Source: Bradyrhizobium sp. dw_411
GTDB lineage: Bacteria; Pseudomonadota; Alphaproteobacteria; Rhizobiales; Xanthobacteraceae
Length of the DNA stretch: 64,000 bases
Direction of reading: 5' to 3'
NCBI RefSeq assembly: GCF_018449695.1
Contig: NZ_JAAVUY010000003.1
Span: 186,001-250,000 of the forward strand
The position numbers and the translations under genes are program-made. Positions 27,596-36,846 of the stretch are shown here, in pieces. Each line of letters begins with the position of its first letter. The first letter of the stretch is position 1. The notes beneath the pieces were generated by a model that had not been told where the DNA came from, made no database searches, and saw nothing but the letters and a program-made list of their open reading frames with translations.

Positions 27596-27724
27596 GTAAC
27601 AAGATGGAGGGTGTCGCCGGCATTTGTCGCCCCCGCCGACGGCCCTCTCCGGGGGGCGGGCTTAGGCCCGCTCCCTCAAGTTACCTTCCGGTGGAATACG
27701 CCCCCCTCCGTCGGAAGGTTAAAA

Positions 27725-27765
27725 GGGCGGTGAGGTCCCCCCAGCTTCACCGCCCGCTTTCTTCT
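27725..27765 (+). terminator. Rho-independent terminator after degP
   Basis: GGGCGGTGA (27725-27733) pairs perfectly with TCACCGCCC (27747-27755) around a 13-base loop, followed by GCTTTCTTCTT. It lies 130 bases after the degP stop. A second weaker inverted repeat, ACCTTCCG/CGGAAGGT, lies just before at 27683-27719. Confidence 0.7.
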
Positions 27766-27860
27766 TCGACCGGGTGCGCCAGATCATCTTGTTAAGTCGC
27801 CTTGTCAGTCGTCTTGCATGAGGATGCTGGGCGCGCCATGGTGACGGAAAGCTGCCTCAC

Positions 27861-28562
27861 TTGACCGTGACTGACACCCAGATGCGCCTGTTGATCGTCG
27901 AAGATGACCGCGAGTCCGCCGACTATTTGGTCAAGGCGTTCCGCGAAGTCGGTTATGTTGCCGATCATGCCGGCGACGGCGAGGAAGGTTTGTCTCTCGC
28001 CGACACCGGTGAATATGACGTGCTGGTGATCGACCGGATGCTGCCGAAACGCGACGGCCTGTCGCTGATCGGCTCGTTGCGCGAGAAGGGAAACCGCACC
28101 CCTGCGCTGATCCTCTCGGCACTCGGTCAGGTCGATGACCGCATCAAGGGCCTGCGCGCCGGCGGCGACGATTACCTGCCCAAACCCTATTCATTTGCCG
28201 AATTGCTGGCGCGCGTCGAAGTGTTGTCGCGCCGCCATGGCGGTCCTGCCGAGGAAACCACCTATCGCGTCGGCGACCTTGAACTCGACCGGCTTTCGCA
28301 CCGGGTCGCGCGCGGCAAGGACGAATTGACGCTGCAGCCGCGCGAATTCCGATTGCTTGAATATCTGATGAAGCACGCCGGGCAGGTGGTGACGCGAACG
28401 ATGCTCCTGGAAAACGTCTGGGACTATCATTTCGATCCGCAGACCAATGTCATCGATGTGCATATTTCGCGGCTGCGCTCCAAGATCGACAAGGGCTTCG
28501 AACGGCCATTGCTCCACACCATTCGTGGCGCCGGGTACATGATCCGTGACGGCCTTCGGTAA
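27861..28562 (+). CDS. OmpR-family response regulator
   Basis: A receiver plus winged-helix protein of up to 233 aa. Possible starts are TTG 27861, GTG 27867 and ATG 27882 (MRLLIVEDDRESADYL); the last matches the family start, but none has a strong ribosome-binding site, and I keep the longest. Phosphoacceptor Asp lies in VLVIDRMLPKRDGL, with SALG and YLPKPY completing the site; the DNA-binding part includes LQPREFRLLEYLM and TIRGAGYMIR. The kinase gene overlaps its 3' end by 17 bases. The degP neighbour hints at envelope-stress control, an inference. Confidence 0.9.
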   Translation: MTVTDTQMRLLIVEDDRESADYLVKAFREVGYVADHAGDGEEGLSLADTGEYDVLVIDRMLPKRDGLSLIGSLREKGNRTPALILSALGQVDDRIKGLRAGGDDYLPKPYSFAELLARVEVLSRRHGGPAEETTYRVGDLELDRLSHRVARGKDELTLQPREFRLLEYLMKHAGQVVTRTMLLENVWDYHFDPQTNVIDVHISRLRSKIDKGFERPLLHTIRGAGYMIRDGLR

Positions 28563-30015
28563 ACTGATCCGCACCACGGCGTTTCGTCTGACGCTGGTGT
28601 ATCTGTTTTTGTTCGCGCTGTTCGCCGCATCGCTGCTGGGCTATTTCGCGTGGAATACGCGCCGGTTGATCACCGAACAGATCACCACCACCGTGAATGC
28701 GGAAATCGGCGAAATCAGCGATATTTTCGGGCGGCGCGGTTTGCGCGGCCTGGTGCTCACCATCGAGAACCGCGCGTTGCGGCCCGGCGCCAACCTCTAT
28801 CTCGTGACCACCCCGGCGGGACAGGCGATCGCCGGCAATGTCGGCTCGCTTGCGCCGGGCGTGATGGCGACGACCGGATGGTCGGAGACCGACTATCGGC
28901 GGCTCGATGAGCAGGACACCGCGGATCATCGTGCGCTGCTGCGGGTCACTGAGCTTTCCAGCGGCTTTCGTCTGTTGATCGGGCGCGATCTGGAAGAGCG
29001 TCGCCGGCTGTTCGGCATTGTCGCCAACGCCGCGCAATGGTCGGTCCTGATCGTGGTGGTGCTCGGTCTCGGCGGAGGCATCTTCGTGGCGCGGCGGGTG
29101 CTGCGGCGGATCGATGCCATGACCGGCACCACCCAGCGCATCATGGCAGGCGATCTCAGCGGGCGGCTGCCGGTCGGGCGTAGCGGCGACGAACTCGATC
29201 GTCTGGCGGAAAATCTCAACGCGATGCTGGAGCGGATCGAAGCCCTCATGATGGGGCTGAAGGAGGTCTCCGACAACATCGCCCACGATCTGAAGACGCC
29301 GCTGACAAGATTGCGCAATCGCGCCGAGGAGGCGCTGGCGAAGTCCGGCAGCGAGGCCGAATACCGTGGCGCCCTGGAGCGCACCATCGAGGAATCCGAC
29401 GGCCTGATTCGCACCTTCAACGCGCTGTTGATGATCGCCCGCGCCGAGTCCGGGCAGGCGCGCGGCAATATGGACAATTTTGACGCCGCCGACGTGGCCA
29501 ATGGCATTCACGAATTGTACGAGCCGCTAGCCGAAGACGACGGCATGACCCTCCATGTCAAAACCGAACCGGCGCCGCTTCACGGCAATCGCGAACTGAT
29601 CAGCCAGGCGCTGGCGAATCTCGTCGAAAACGCGATCAAATACGGCAAGCCCGTTGTGGCTCCCCAACCGCTCGGGGCCGATGCGGTCGCGAAGGCGCCC
29701 AGCAAGGAAATCCTGATCGAAGCCCGGCGTATCGGCGATCAGGTGCAGTTGAGCGTCACCGATCACGGGCCGGGGATTCCGCCGGCCGATCGCAAGCATG
29801 CGGTGGAACGATTTGTGCGGCTGGAAGCGAGCCGGACCCAGCCCGGTTCCGGTCTGGGACTAAGCCTGGCGTCGGCGGTGGCGACGCTGCATGGCGGCGA
29901 TCTCAGGCTTGGGGATGCGTATCCCGGATTGACCGCGACCCTGGCCATCCCGGCGCTGTCGGCCCATGACGGGGTTGCGGCTCAAACGCATGATGTGCCA
30001 CAGAAGGTGGCATGA
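28546..30015 (+). CDS. Sensor histidine kinase
   Basis: GTG 28546 lies inside the 3' end of the regulator gene. The 489-aa protein has membrane segments at about 13-34 and 162-184, a short periplasmic domain between them, a HAMP domain (RRVLRRIDAMTGTTQRIMAG), phosphoacceptor His in NIAHDLKTPLTRL, N box LVENAIKYG and the GSGLGLSLASAV G2 box. It is of the common EnvZ-like class and pairs with the regulator upstream. Its stop overlaps the glnE start by four bases, so kinase and glnE are probably co-translated. Confidence 0.9.
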   Translation: MTAFGKLIRTTAFRLTLVYLFLFALFAASLLGYFAWNTRRLITEQITTTVNAEIGEISDIFGRRGLRGLVLTIENRALRPGANLYLVTTPAGQAIAGNVGSLAPGVMATTGWSETDYRRLDEQDTADHRALLRVTELSSGFRLLIGRDLEERRRLFGIVANAAQWSVLIVVVLGLGGGIFVARRVLRRIDAMTGTTQRIMAGDLSGRLPVGRSGDELDRLAENLNAMLERIEALMMGLKEVSDNIAHDLKTPLTRLRNRAEEALAKSGSEAEYRGALERTIEESDGLIRTFNALLMIARAESGQARGNMDNFDAADVANGIHELYEPLAEDDGMTLHVKTEPAPLHGNRELISQALANLVENAIKYGKPVVAPQPLGADAVAKAPSKEILIEARRIGDQVQLSVTDHGPGIPPADRKHAVERFVRLEASRTQPGSGLGLSLASAVATLHGGDLRLGDAYPGLTATLAIPALSAHDGVAAQTHDVPQKVA

Positions 30016-32972
30016 CCTCATCCGCGAAGGGCGACGCGGACCAATTGGCCGCGCGGTTCGTGGACGGACCGCATGTGTCCGCTCCCGATATAGCCGAGCA
30101 GCGACTGTCAGACTGGCTGACCGGCCTTGCGGCCGGGCAGGCGGCCGCTATCGATAATCTCATCGGCCGATTTCCCCTGACCAAAACCATCCTGCTGGGT
30201 ATCGCCGAAGCCTCGCCATACCTTTTCGAGCTGGTTCGCGCCGACGGCACGCGCGCGATCCGGCTGCTGCAATGCGAGCCCGATCAATATCTGGCGTATC
30301 TGATCGAAAATACCCGCCGCGAGGTGCTGGACGCATCGGCCGAACCCGACGTGATGCAGTTGCTGCGCCGCATGAAATCGGAAGCGGCTCTGTTGATCGC
30401 ACTGTGCGACATCGGCGGCGTTTGGCCCGTGATGCGGGTGACGGCGGCGCTGACCGATCTTGCGGTGGCCTCGGTGCAGTCGGCACTGGGCTTTTTGCTG
30501 CGGCAGGAAACCATGCGCGGGCGGATGTCACCGCCTGATCCGGATCATCCCGAGGACAACAGCGGTCTGGTCGTGCTGGCGATGGGCAAGATGGGCGCCG
30601 GCGAACTGAATTATTCCAGCGACATCGATCTGATCGTGTTTTTCGAGGCCGATGCGCCGACGCTCGCGCCCGATATCGAACCGCAGCCGTTCTTTGTGCG
30701 GGTGACGCAGGGATTGTCCCGGATTCTGCAACAGCGCAGCGGCGAGGGTTATGTGTTCCGCGTCGATCTGCGGCTGCGGCCGGATCCCGCCTCGACACAG
30801 GTGGCGATCTCGACCGCGTCGGCCCTGAATTACTATGAGCGGGAAGGGCGGACCTGGGAACGCGCAGCCATGATCAAGGCGCGGCCCTGTGCCGGCGACC
30901 CCAAGGCGGGCGAGGCGCTGGTCGCGGAAATCGCGCCTTTCGTCTGGCGCAAGCATCTGGACTTCGCCGCCTTGGGCGATGTGCACGACATGAAGCGGCA
31001 GATGCAGACCTATCGCGGGCAAAGCGAAATCGCGGTCGAGGGCCACAATGTCAAGATCGGACGCGGCGGCATCCGCGAGATCGAGTTTTTCGCCCAGACC
31101 CAGCAGCTAATCGCCGGCGGCCGGCACCCCGAATTGCGGGTGCGGCCGACGCTGGAAGCGCTCAATGTGCTGGCGTCCAGCAACTGGATCACCTTCGAGG
31201 CGCGCGACCAGCTCACCGCGGCCTATGAATTCCTGCGGCGGGTCGAACACCGGCTGCAGATGATCGCGGACGAGCAGACCCATGCGCTGCCGGACGACAG
31301 CGAGGCGGTGGAGCGCTTCGCCTGCTTCTTTGGGTATGACACCCGCGCCGCGTTCGCCAGCGACCTGCTGCTCCATCTCAACATCGTGCAGGGACATTAC
31401 AGCAAACTGTTCGAGGGCGACCCGACCGGTACTGAAAAATTGCCTGCGGTGGATTACGCGGCCGGTCCGGAGGACCCGCGCGTGCTCGAACACTTGGCCT
31501 CGCTCGGTTTCAAGACGCCGATCAATGTGGCGCAGACGATCCAGAACTGGCTGGCTGGCGACTACCGCGTGTTCCGGATGGAAGCGACGCGCAACGCGTT
31601 CGTCGAGTTCGTTCCCGCCTTGATTGCCGGACTGGCGGACGCCGAGGAGCCTGACGGTGCGGTGACGGCTTTCGATCATTTCCTGCAGGCGCTGCAGCGC
31701 GGCGGGCGGCTGATTTTGCTGCTCAGCCAGAATCGCGACCTCGTCGCTCTGGTGGCGCTGATCCTCGGCGCCGCGCCGCGCCTGGGCGACATGCTGGCGC
31801 GGCGGCCGCAGATCATGGACGGATTGATCGATCCGCGATTCTTCGGCGCGATGCCTGACAAGCAGGAATTATCCGAGCGGCTTGCGGCCACTTTGGTGGA
31901 CGCGAATTCCTATGAGGAATTTCTCGATCGGCTACGGTTGTTCGGCAAGGAAAGCCTGTTTCTGATCGGTACCCGTATTCTGTCTGGTACGGTCTCTGCC
32001 CAGCAGGCCAGTATCGCCTTTGCCGACGTCGCCGAGGGCATTGTCCATACCGTGCATGGCCTGGTAACCGATCAATTCGCAGCCCAGCACGGCCGGATCA
32101 AGGGTCAGGAGACTGCGATTCTCGCGATGGGCCGGCTAGGCAGCCGCGAGATGACGGCCGCGTCCGATCTCGATCTGATCCTGCTTTATGATTTCGACCC
32201 CGAACATCCGGATTCCGATGGCGCGCGTTCGCTTGAGGGCGCGCATTATTTTGCGCGCTTCACGCAACGGCTGATCAGCGCGTTCACGACGCGGACCAAT
32301 CACGGGGTGCTCTACGAAGTGGATATGCGGTTGCGGCCGTCGGGCCGGGCTGGGCCGGTCGCGTCGCACCTGCGTTCGTTCGCCGAATACCAGGATATGG
32401 AAGCCTGGACCTGGGAGCATATGGCGCTGACCCGGGCCCGGGTGATTTCGTCATCGCCGGATTTTCGTCGCAAGATCGAAAACATCATTCGCCAGGTGTT
32501 GACGCGGCCGCGAGACGCCGCCGGCATTGCGGCCGACGTGGCAGATATGCGCCGCGCCGTCGGGTTGGAAAAGGGCGAGGACGATATCTGGGATCTGAAA
32601 TACGCCGCGGGCGGCATCGTCGACATCGATTTCATCGCCCAATATCTGCAACTGGTTCACGCGTCCGCCAAGCCTGACATCCTCAGCGTCAATACAATGC
32701 AAGTGCTGGACAACGCCGCGCGGCTTGGCGTGCTGCCGCAATCATCCGCCGAAATCCTGCGCTCCGCGGCGCGGCTCTATCAGGACCTGACGCAAATTCT
32801 GCGGCTGTGTGTCAGCGAAAAATTCAATCCGGAGACGTCGGGGGAGGATTTGTTGCGGATCATGGCGAGGGCTGGTGACGCACCGGACTTTTCCTCGCTC
32901 GAAGCGCGGGTCAAGGAGACCCAGACCGAGGTTCGCCGGGTGTTTCGGACGCTGGTCGGCAACGGCCGGTAA
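30012..32972 (+). CDS. glnE: Bifunctional glutamine synthetase adenylyltransferase/deadenylylase
   Basis: The 986-aa length is normal for GlnE. Two nucleotidyltransferase domains are seen: the N-terminal deadenylylase (MGAGELNYSSDIDLIVFFE, about residues 193-211) and the C-terminal adenylylase (LGSREMTAASDLDLILLYDF, about 706-725), each with the metal-binding D-x-D and each followed by an RLRPS or RLRPD motif. The protein modifies a Tyr of glutamine synthetase in response to PII and glutamine. The ATG overlaps the stop of the kinase gene, a linkage typical of this bacterial group. Confidence 0.96.
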   Translation: MTSSAKGDADQLAARFVDGPHVSAPDIAEQRLSDWLTGLAAGQAAAIDNLIGRFPLTKTILLGIAEASPYLFELVRADGTRAIRLLQCEPDQYLAYLIENTRREVLDASAEPDVMQLLRRMKSEAALLIALCDIGGVWPVMRVTAALTDLAVASVQSALGFLLRQETMRGRMSPPDPDHPEDNSGLVVLAMGKMGAGELNYSSDIDLIVFFEADAPTLAPDIEPQPFFVRVTQGLSRILQQRSGEGYVFRVDLRLRPDPASTQVAISTASALNYYEREGRTWERAAMIKARPCAGDPKAGEALVAEIAPFVWRKHLDFAALGDVHDMKRQMQTYRGQSEIAVEGHNVKIGRGGIREIEFFAQTQQLIAGGRHPELRVRPTLEALNVLASSNWITFEARDQLTAAYEFLRRVEHRLQMIADEQTHALPDDSEAVERFACFFGYDTRAAFASDLLLHLNIVQGHYSKLFEGDPTGTEKLPAVDYAAGPEDPRVLEHLASLGFKTPINVAQTIQNWLAGDYRVFRMEATRNAFVEFVPALIAGLADAEEPDGAVTAFDHFLQALQRGGRLILLLSQNRDLVALVALILGAAPRLGDMLARRPQIMDGLIDPRFFGAMPDKQELSERLAATLVDANSYEEFLDRLRLFGKESLFLIGTRILSGTVSAQQASIAFADVAEGIVHTVHGLVTDQFAAQHGRIKGQETAILAMGRLGSREMTAASDLDLILLYDFDPEHPDSDGARSLEGAHYFARFTQRLISAFTTRTNHGVLYEVDMRLRPSGRAGPVASHLRSFAEYQDMEAWTWEHMALTRARVISSSPDFRRKIENIIRQVLTRPRDAAGIAADVADMRRAVGLEKGEDDIWDLKYAAGGIVDIDFIAQYLQLVHASAKPDILSVNTMQVLDNAARLGVLPQSSAEILRSAARLYQDLTQILRLCVSEKFNPETSGEDLLRIMARAGDAPDFSSLEARVKETQTEVRRVFRTLVGNGR

Positions 32973-33055
32973 CGGGCGCGCGGCCTGTACGCCTTTATTC
33001 GGATTAGCTAAGGTTCTCGCGAAAGATTTGCCGAGGTTTCTTGGAGAACGGAAAA

Positions 33056-35173
33056 ATGGCCGAGCGCGGTCGAAAAGCAAAGAAGCGCGCCATGGCGACC
33101 AAGCGCAAAAAGGCCGCTCTCAAGCCCAAGAAATCCATTAAGTCGAAATCCATCAAATCCAAATCGACCGTGTCCAAATCGACCGTGTCCAAGTCGCTCG
33201 CGTCCAAGTCACCGACGTCTAAGTCGATCAAGCCTGCCAGTTCCAAGTCCAAGTCCGAAAATGCGCGGCTGAAGAGCGAGCTTCGCACCGCCCGGGATCG
33301 CCAAGCCGCCAGCGCCGAGGTGATGCGGCTCATCAGCGCGTCACCCGGCGATGCCGACCAGACCCTGCGGCGGATCGCCGAGATCACCGAGCGGCTGTTT
33401 GATGCTTCGAGCGTTACGCTATTGATCGCCGACGGCGAGCGTTGGGGCCAGACGATCCGCGTCGGCGCGGGCTCGGAACGGATCACCACCGCTATCCCGC
33501 TGGCTCATGTCGCGATCACGCTCCAGTTCATGCCCGGTACGGTCTATCTCGAAAACCGCCAGGTCCACGTTGCTGACCTCGATGATCCCGCGGCGATCGC
33601 CCGGTGGCCCGGGGTTACTCCGGCGCGGGCGGCTGGTAGCCGCACCATGTCGGGCACGCCGCTTCGGCGCGAGGGAGGGTCTATCGGCGCGCTTATCGTG
33701 CACCGTGCCCGGCTCGCTCCCTTCACGGAGGATGAACTCGCGCTGCTGCAGAGCTTTGCCGACCAGGCCGCGATTGCGATCGAGAACGCCCGGCTATTCA
33801 ACGAGACCCGGGAGGCACTGGAGCGGCAGACCGCCACGGCCGATATCCTCAAGGTGATCGCCAGTTCGCCGTCGGACGTGCAGCCGGTGTTCGAGGCGAT
33901 CGCCGCCAGCTCCAACAGGCTGATCGGGGGCTTCTCCACCGCCGTCCTGCGCTTTGTCGGCGAAGACCTTCATCTTGCCGCCTTCACGCCGATCGATCCT
34001 AGGACGGACGCAGCTTTGAAGGGTGCTTTTCCGGCGCCACTTTCCGAATTTCCGCTCTTCAGGGCGGTTCGAGGCGGCGAGACCCAGCAGTTCAGCGATA
34101 CCGAATCGGAAGATGTCCCGCCGCAGCAGAGGGCGTTGGCACGGTTGCGCGGCTATCGCAGCATGCTGTTTACGCCGCTGATGAACGGCGACAAGCCGAT
34201 CGGAATGATCAGCGTCACCCGCAAGGATCCCGGAACATTCGCCGCGCATTATGTCCAACTGGTGCGAACCTTCGCCGATCAGGCCGTAATCGCGATCGAG
34301 AATGTGCGGTTGTTCGACGAGGTGCAGGACCGCACCAGGAAACTCGCCGCGTCGCTCGATGAATTGCGCACCGCGCAGGACCGCCTGATTCAGACCGAGA
34401 AGCTGGCCTCGCTCGGTCAGCTCACCGCCGGTATCGCGCATGAGATCAAGAACCCGCTCAATTTCGTCAATAATTTCTCGGCGCTATCGGCCGAACTGAT
34501 CGACGAGCTGAACGATGTGCTCAAGCCGGCCGCGCTCGACGGCAAGGTGAGGGAGGAGATCGACGAACTCACGCAGATGCTCAAGGGCAATCTGGAAAAG
34601 GTCGTGCAGCACGGCAAGCGCGCCGATTCGATCGTCAAGAACATGCTGCTGCATTCGCGCGAAGGCTCCGGCGAGCAGCGCTCCGTCGATATCAATGCGA
34701 TCCTGGATGAGAGTCTCAATCTCGCCTATCACGGCGCGCGCGCCGAGAAGCCGGGATTCAACATCACGCTGCAACGGGACTTCGATGCCGGCGTCGCCGC
34801 GATCGACGCGTTTCCGCAGGAAATCACCCGCGTCTTCCTGAATTTGATCACCAACGGGTTTTATGCCGCAGCCAAGCGAAAGTCACAGACCGGGGATTCA
34901 GGCTTTGAGCCGGTACTTCGCGCCACCACTAGAAGTATCGGCCACGCCGTTGAAATCCGCATTCGCGACAACGGCACCGGCATTCCTGCCGACGTAAAGG
35001 ACAAGATTTTCAATCCGTTCTTCACCACCAAACCGGCTGGTGAGGGCACGGGACTCGGTCTTTCGATGAGCCACGACATTATCGTGAAACAGCACGGTGG
35101 CAGTATCGATGTGACCACGGAGCCCGGGCAGTTTACGGAATTCACCGTTGTTTTGCCAATAGGCAAAACCTAG
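33056..35173 (+). CDS. Cytosolic GAF-GAF sensor histidine kinase with Lys/Ser-rich N-terminus
   Basis: ATG 33056 (705 aa) follows GGAG; a TTG at 33041 is in frame upstream. Residues 1-70 are a basic, repetitive tail (KSIKSKSIKSKSTVSKSTVSK pattern). Two GAF domains follow (about 85-240 and 260-415), then a coiled coil, the phosphoacceptor His in GIAHEIKNPLNFVNNFSALS, and an ATPase domain (NLITNGFYAA, DNGTGIP, GEGTGLGLSMS). No membrane segment is present. The kinase core is nearly identical to that of the large kinase at 41856-44993. No regulator gene is adjacent, so it may share the partner of its paralogue. It lies 83 bases after glnE. Confidence 0.9.
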   Translation: MAERGRKAKKRAMATKRKKAALKPKKSIKSKSIKSKSTVSKSTVSKSLASKSPTSKSIKPASSKSKSENARLKSELRTARDRQAASAEVMRLISASPGDADQTLRRIAEITERLFDASSVTLLIADGERWGQTIRVGAGSERITTAIPLAHVAITLQFMPGTVYLENRQVHVADLDDPAAIARWPGVTPARAAGSRTMSGTPLRREGGSIGALIVHRARLAPFTEDELALLQSFADQAAIAIENARLFNETREALERQTATADILKVIASSPSDVQPVFEAIAASSNRLIGGFSTAVLRFVGEDLHLAAFTPIDPRTDAALKGAFPAPLSEFPLFRAVRGGETQQFSDTESEDVPPQQRALARLRGYRSMLFTPLMNGDKPIGMISVTRKDPGTFAAHYVQLVRTFADQAVIAIENVRLFDEVQDRTRKLAASLDELRTAQDRLIQTEKLASLGQLTAGIAHEIKNPLNFVNNFSALSAELIDELNDVLKPAALDGKVREEIDELTQMLKGNLEKVVQHGKRADSIVKNMLLHSREGSGEQRSVDINAILDESLNLAYHGARAEKPGFNITLQRDFDAGVAAIDAFPQEITRVFLNLITNGFYAAAKRKSQTGDSGFEPVLRATTRSIGHAVEIRIRDNGTGIPADVKDKIFNPFFTTKPAGEGTGLGLSMSHDIIVKQHGGSIDVTTEPGQFTEFTVVLPIGKT
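33131..33258 (+). repeat. Imperfect tandem repeats coding for Lys/Ser units
   Basis: Units of about 15 bases such as TCCAAATCGACCGTG (two direct copies near 33156-33187), TCCAAGTCGCTCGCG and TCCAAGTCACCGACG repeat in frame inside the N-terminal tail of the kinase gene. They look like a slippage- or recombination-prone coding minisatellite rather than an intergenic array. Confidence 0.6.
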
Positions 35174-35213
35174 GGATTGGCGACGCGCGTTTTGTTTCCA
35201 GGGCCCTTGGCGC

Positions 35214-36674
35214 TCACTTCCAGTTGGCGCGTTGTCGGACACCCTGGCTGGCGGCGGATGCTTCCTCCATCAGTTTGCCGGTATCGATGGTGGTCAGCTT
35301 GCCCTTGCGCTTGAGGATGCGGCCGTCGACCAGAACGGTGTCGACATTCGAGGCCTGCGCCGAATCGACCAGCATGTAGGCGGGGTCGGTGAACGGCCCG
35401 ATATTCACATCCCGGGTGCCCACCATGATGATGTCGGCACGCTTGCCTTTCTTGAGCGATCCAGTGCGATCGGCGAGGCCGAGCGCCTTCGCGCCCTCGA
35501 TTGTCGCAAGCTCAAGTACCCGGCGCGCCGGTAATTTGAATTCGTTTTCAGCGCGGCCGTTTTCGAGATTTTGCGCGAGCTTCATGATTCCGAACATGTC
35601 GGCGTTGCCTGTTAGCGGCGTGGTATCGACCGACAGTGCAAGATTGACCTTATGGTCGAGAAATTCGCCGATCTTGGTCAAGCCGAAACCGATGCGCAAC
35701 TCGGATGCCGGCGAGATGCTGACCGAGGCGCCGGCCGCGGCGAGAATGTCCATTTCTTCCGGCGTCGTATTAATGGCGTGGATCACCTGCAGGCCGTTGA
35801 AGACATAGCCGAGCTTTTGCAGTGCTAGGATGTGCCCGCTGTCGAATTTGTTGGAATTCAGATGGACCGTGATCGGTAAATTAAGCTTGCGGGCGGCTTC
35901 ATACTCCACGCGGTACATGTCCGGCGATAGCGGCCGCAGCTCCAGCTTGCCGTCTGCGTTCGGCAGCGGGGCCTGGACGCCGCGCCAGGCGAGGCCCAGC
36001 GTCAGCAGGCCCTCGTTCGACAGGCCGGCCCAGTCGCCCTGCATGCGCGCGAGGTCGGCCACGTTGATCGGCTGGGTGAGGGGGGTCGAGCGGGCCGGAC
36101 CATAGGAGAAGCGGCCGCGCAGTCCGGTCTCCTGCAATGCCCGAAGATCCTCCACGGCGTGCTCGTAGCTCATGACGTTATGGCACCAGTCGTGCACCGT
36201 CGTCGTGCCCGAGTGCAGCGCTTCGGCCGAGGAGAGCAGCGTGCCGTAATACATGTCGCGCGGCGTGAAGACTTTGCCCAGCGCCGTCGTCATCGGGAAA
36301 TAGCCGTGGGCGCGATCGTCGCCCGACATGTTGCGCAGCAATGTGGTCCACATATGCCAGTGGGTGTCGATCAGGCCGGGCATGACGATGAAGCCGCGTC
36401 CGTCAATGATTTCTGCGCCGGGTGCCGCGAGGTTCGTGCCGATATCGACGATCGATCCATTGTCGACGTGTACGTCACCGTCCGGCAGATCGGCTTGGCC
36501 GGGCTCCATGGTCAGGACATAGGCGTTGCGGATAACAATATTTCCGCGCGACGGCAGGTTGCCGACCGATGGAGAGATCGCCGCCTGTGCGCGTATTCCG
36601 AAACCCTGCATGGCGCCGAGTGCCGCAACGCCGCCCAGAAATGCGCGTCGACGGATGTGGATGCCGCTGGCCAT
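35214..36674 (-). CDS. Tat-exported amidohydrolase (ATZ/TRZ-like metal-dependent hydrolase)
   Basis: The 486-aa protein starts at ATG 36674 after AGGGGGGATTT. Its N-terminus carries a twin-arginine signal (RRRAFLGGVAALGAMQGF, with AQAA near the cleavage site). Metal ligands fit the cyclic amidohydrolase superfamily: HWH in GLIDTHWHMWTT, His in ITVHLNSN, His in VIHAINTTPEE and Asp in SVDTTPL. The C-terminal composite domain includes KKGKRADIIMVG. It is divergent from the binding-protein gene at 36847. The substrate is not predictable; related enzymes deaminate or dechlorinate heterocyclic or aromatic amines. Confidence 0.85.
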   Translation of the reverse strand: MASGIHIRRRAFLGGVAALGAMQGFGIRAQAAISPSVGNLPSRGNIVIRNAYVLTMEPGQADLPDGDVHVDNGSIVDIGTNLAAPGAEIIDGRGFIVMPGLIDTHWHMWTTLLRNMSGDDRAHGYFPMTTALGKVFTPRDMYYGTLLSSAEALHSGTTTVHDWCHNVMSYEHAVEDLRALQETGLRGRFSYGPARSTPLTQPINVADLARMQGDWAGLSNEGLLTLGLAWRGVQAPLPNADGKLELRPLSPDMYRVEYEAARKLNLPITVHLNSNKFDSGHILALQKLGYVFNGLQVIHAINTTPEEMDILAAAGASVSISPASELRIGFGLTKIGEFLDHKVNLALSVDTTPLTGNADMFGIMKLAQNLENGRAENEFKLPARRVLELATIEGAKALGLADRTGSLKKGKRADIIMVGTRDVNIGPFTDPAYMLVDSAQASNVDTVLVDGRILKRKGKLTTIDTGKLMEEASAASQGVRQRANWK

Positions 36675-36846
36675 AAATCCCCCCTGGCTGCAAACTTGAT
36701 TGTTCGTATCTTGGTCGGTACGCCGCGATTGAGCAAGTGCCGTGGTGCTGATCCAGGCATTGCATGCGAAGCATGCCGTTTACGCTGCCCTTGTGCGATA
36801 GCGCGTGCTATCTGTCCAGATTGACGGTTGACCGAAGGATCCCGTA

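Noticed and set aside
33131-33258. Tandem repeats considered as a CRISPR-like array
   Set aside because: The units are about 15 bases, in frame, without spacers, and encode the Lys/Ser tail of a kinase.
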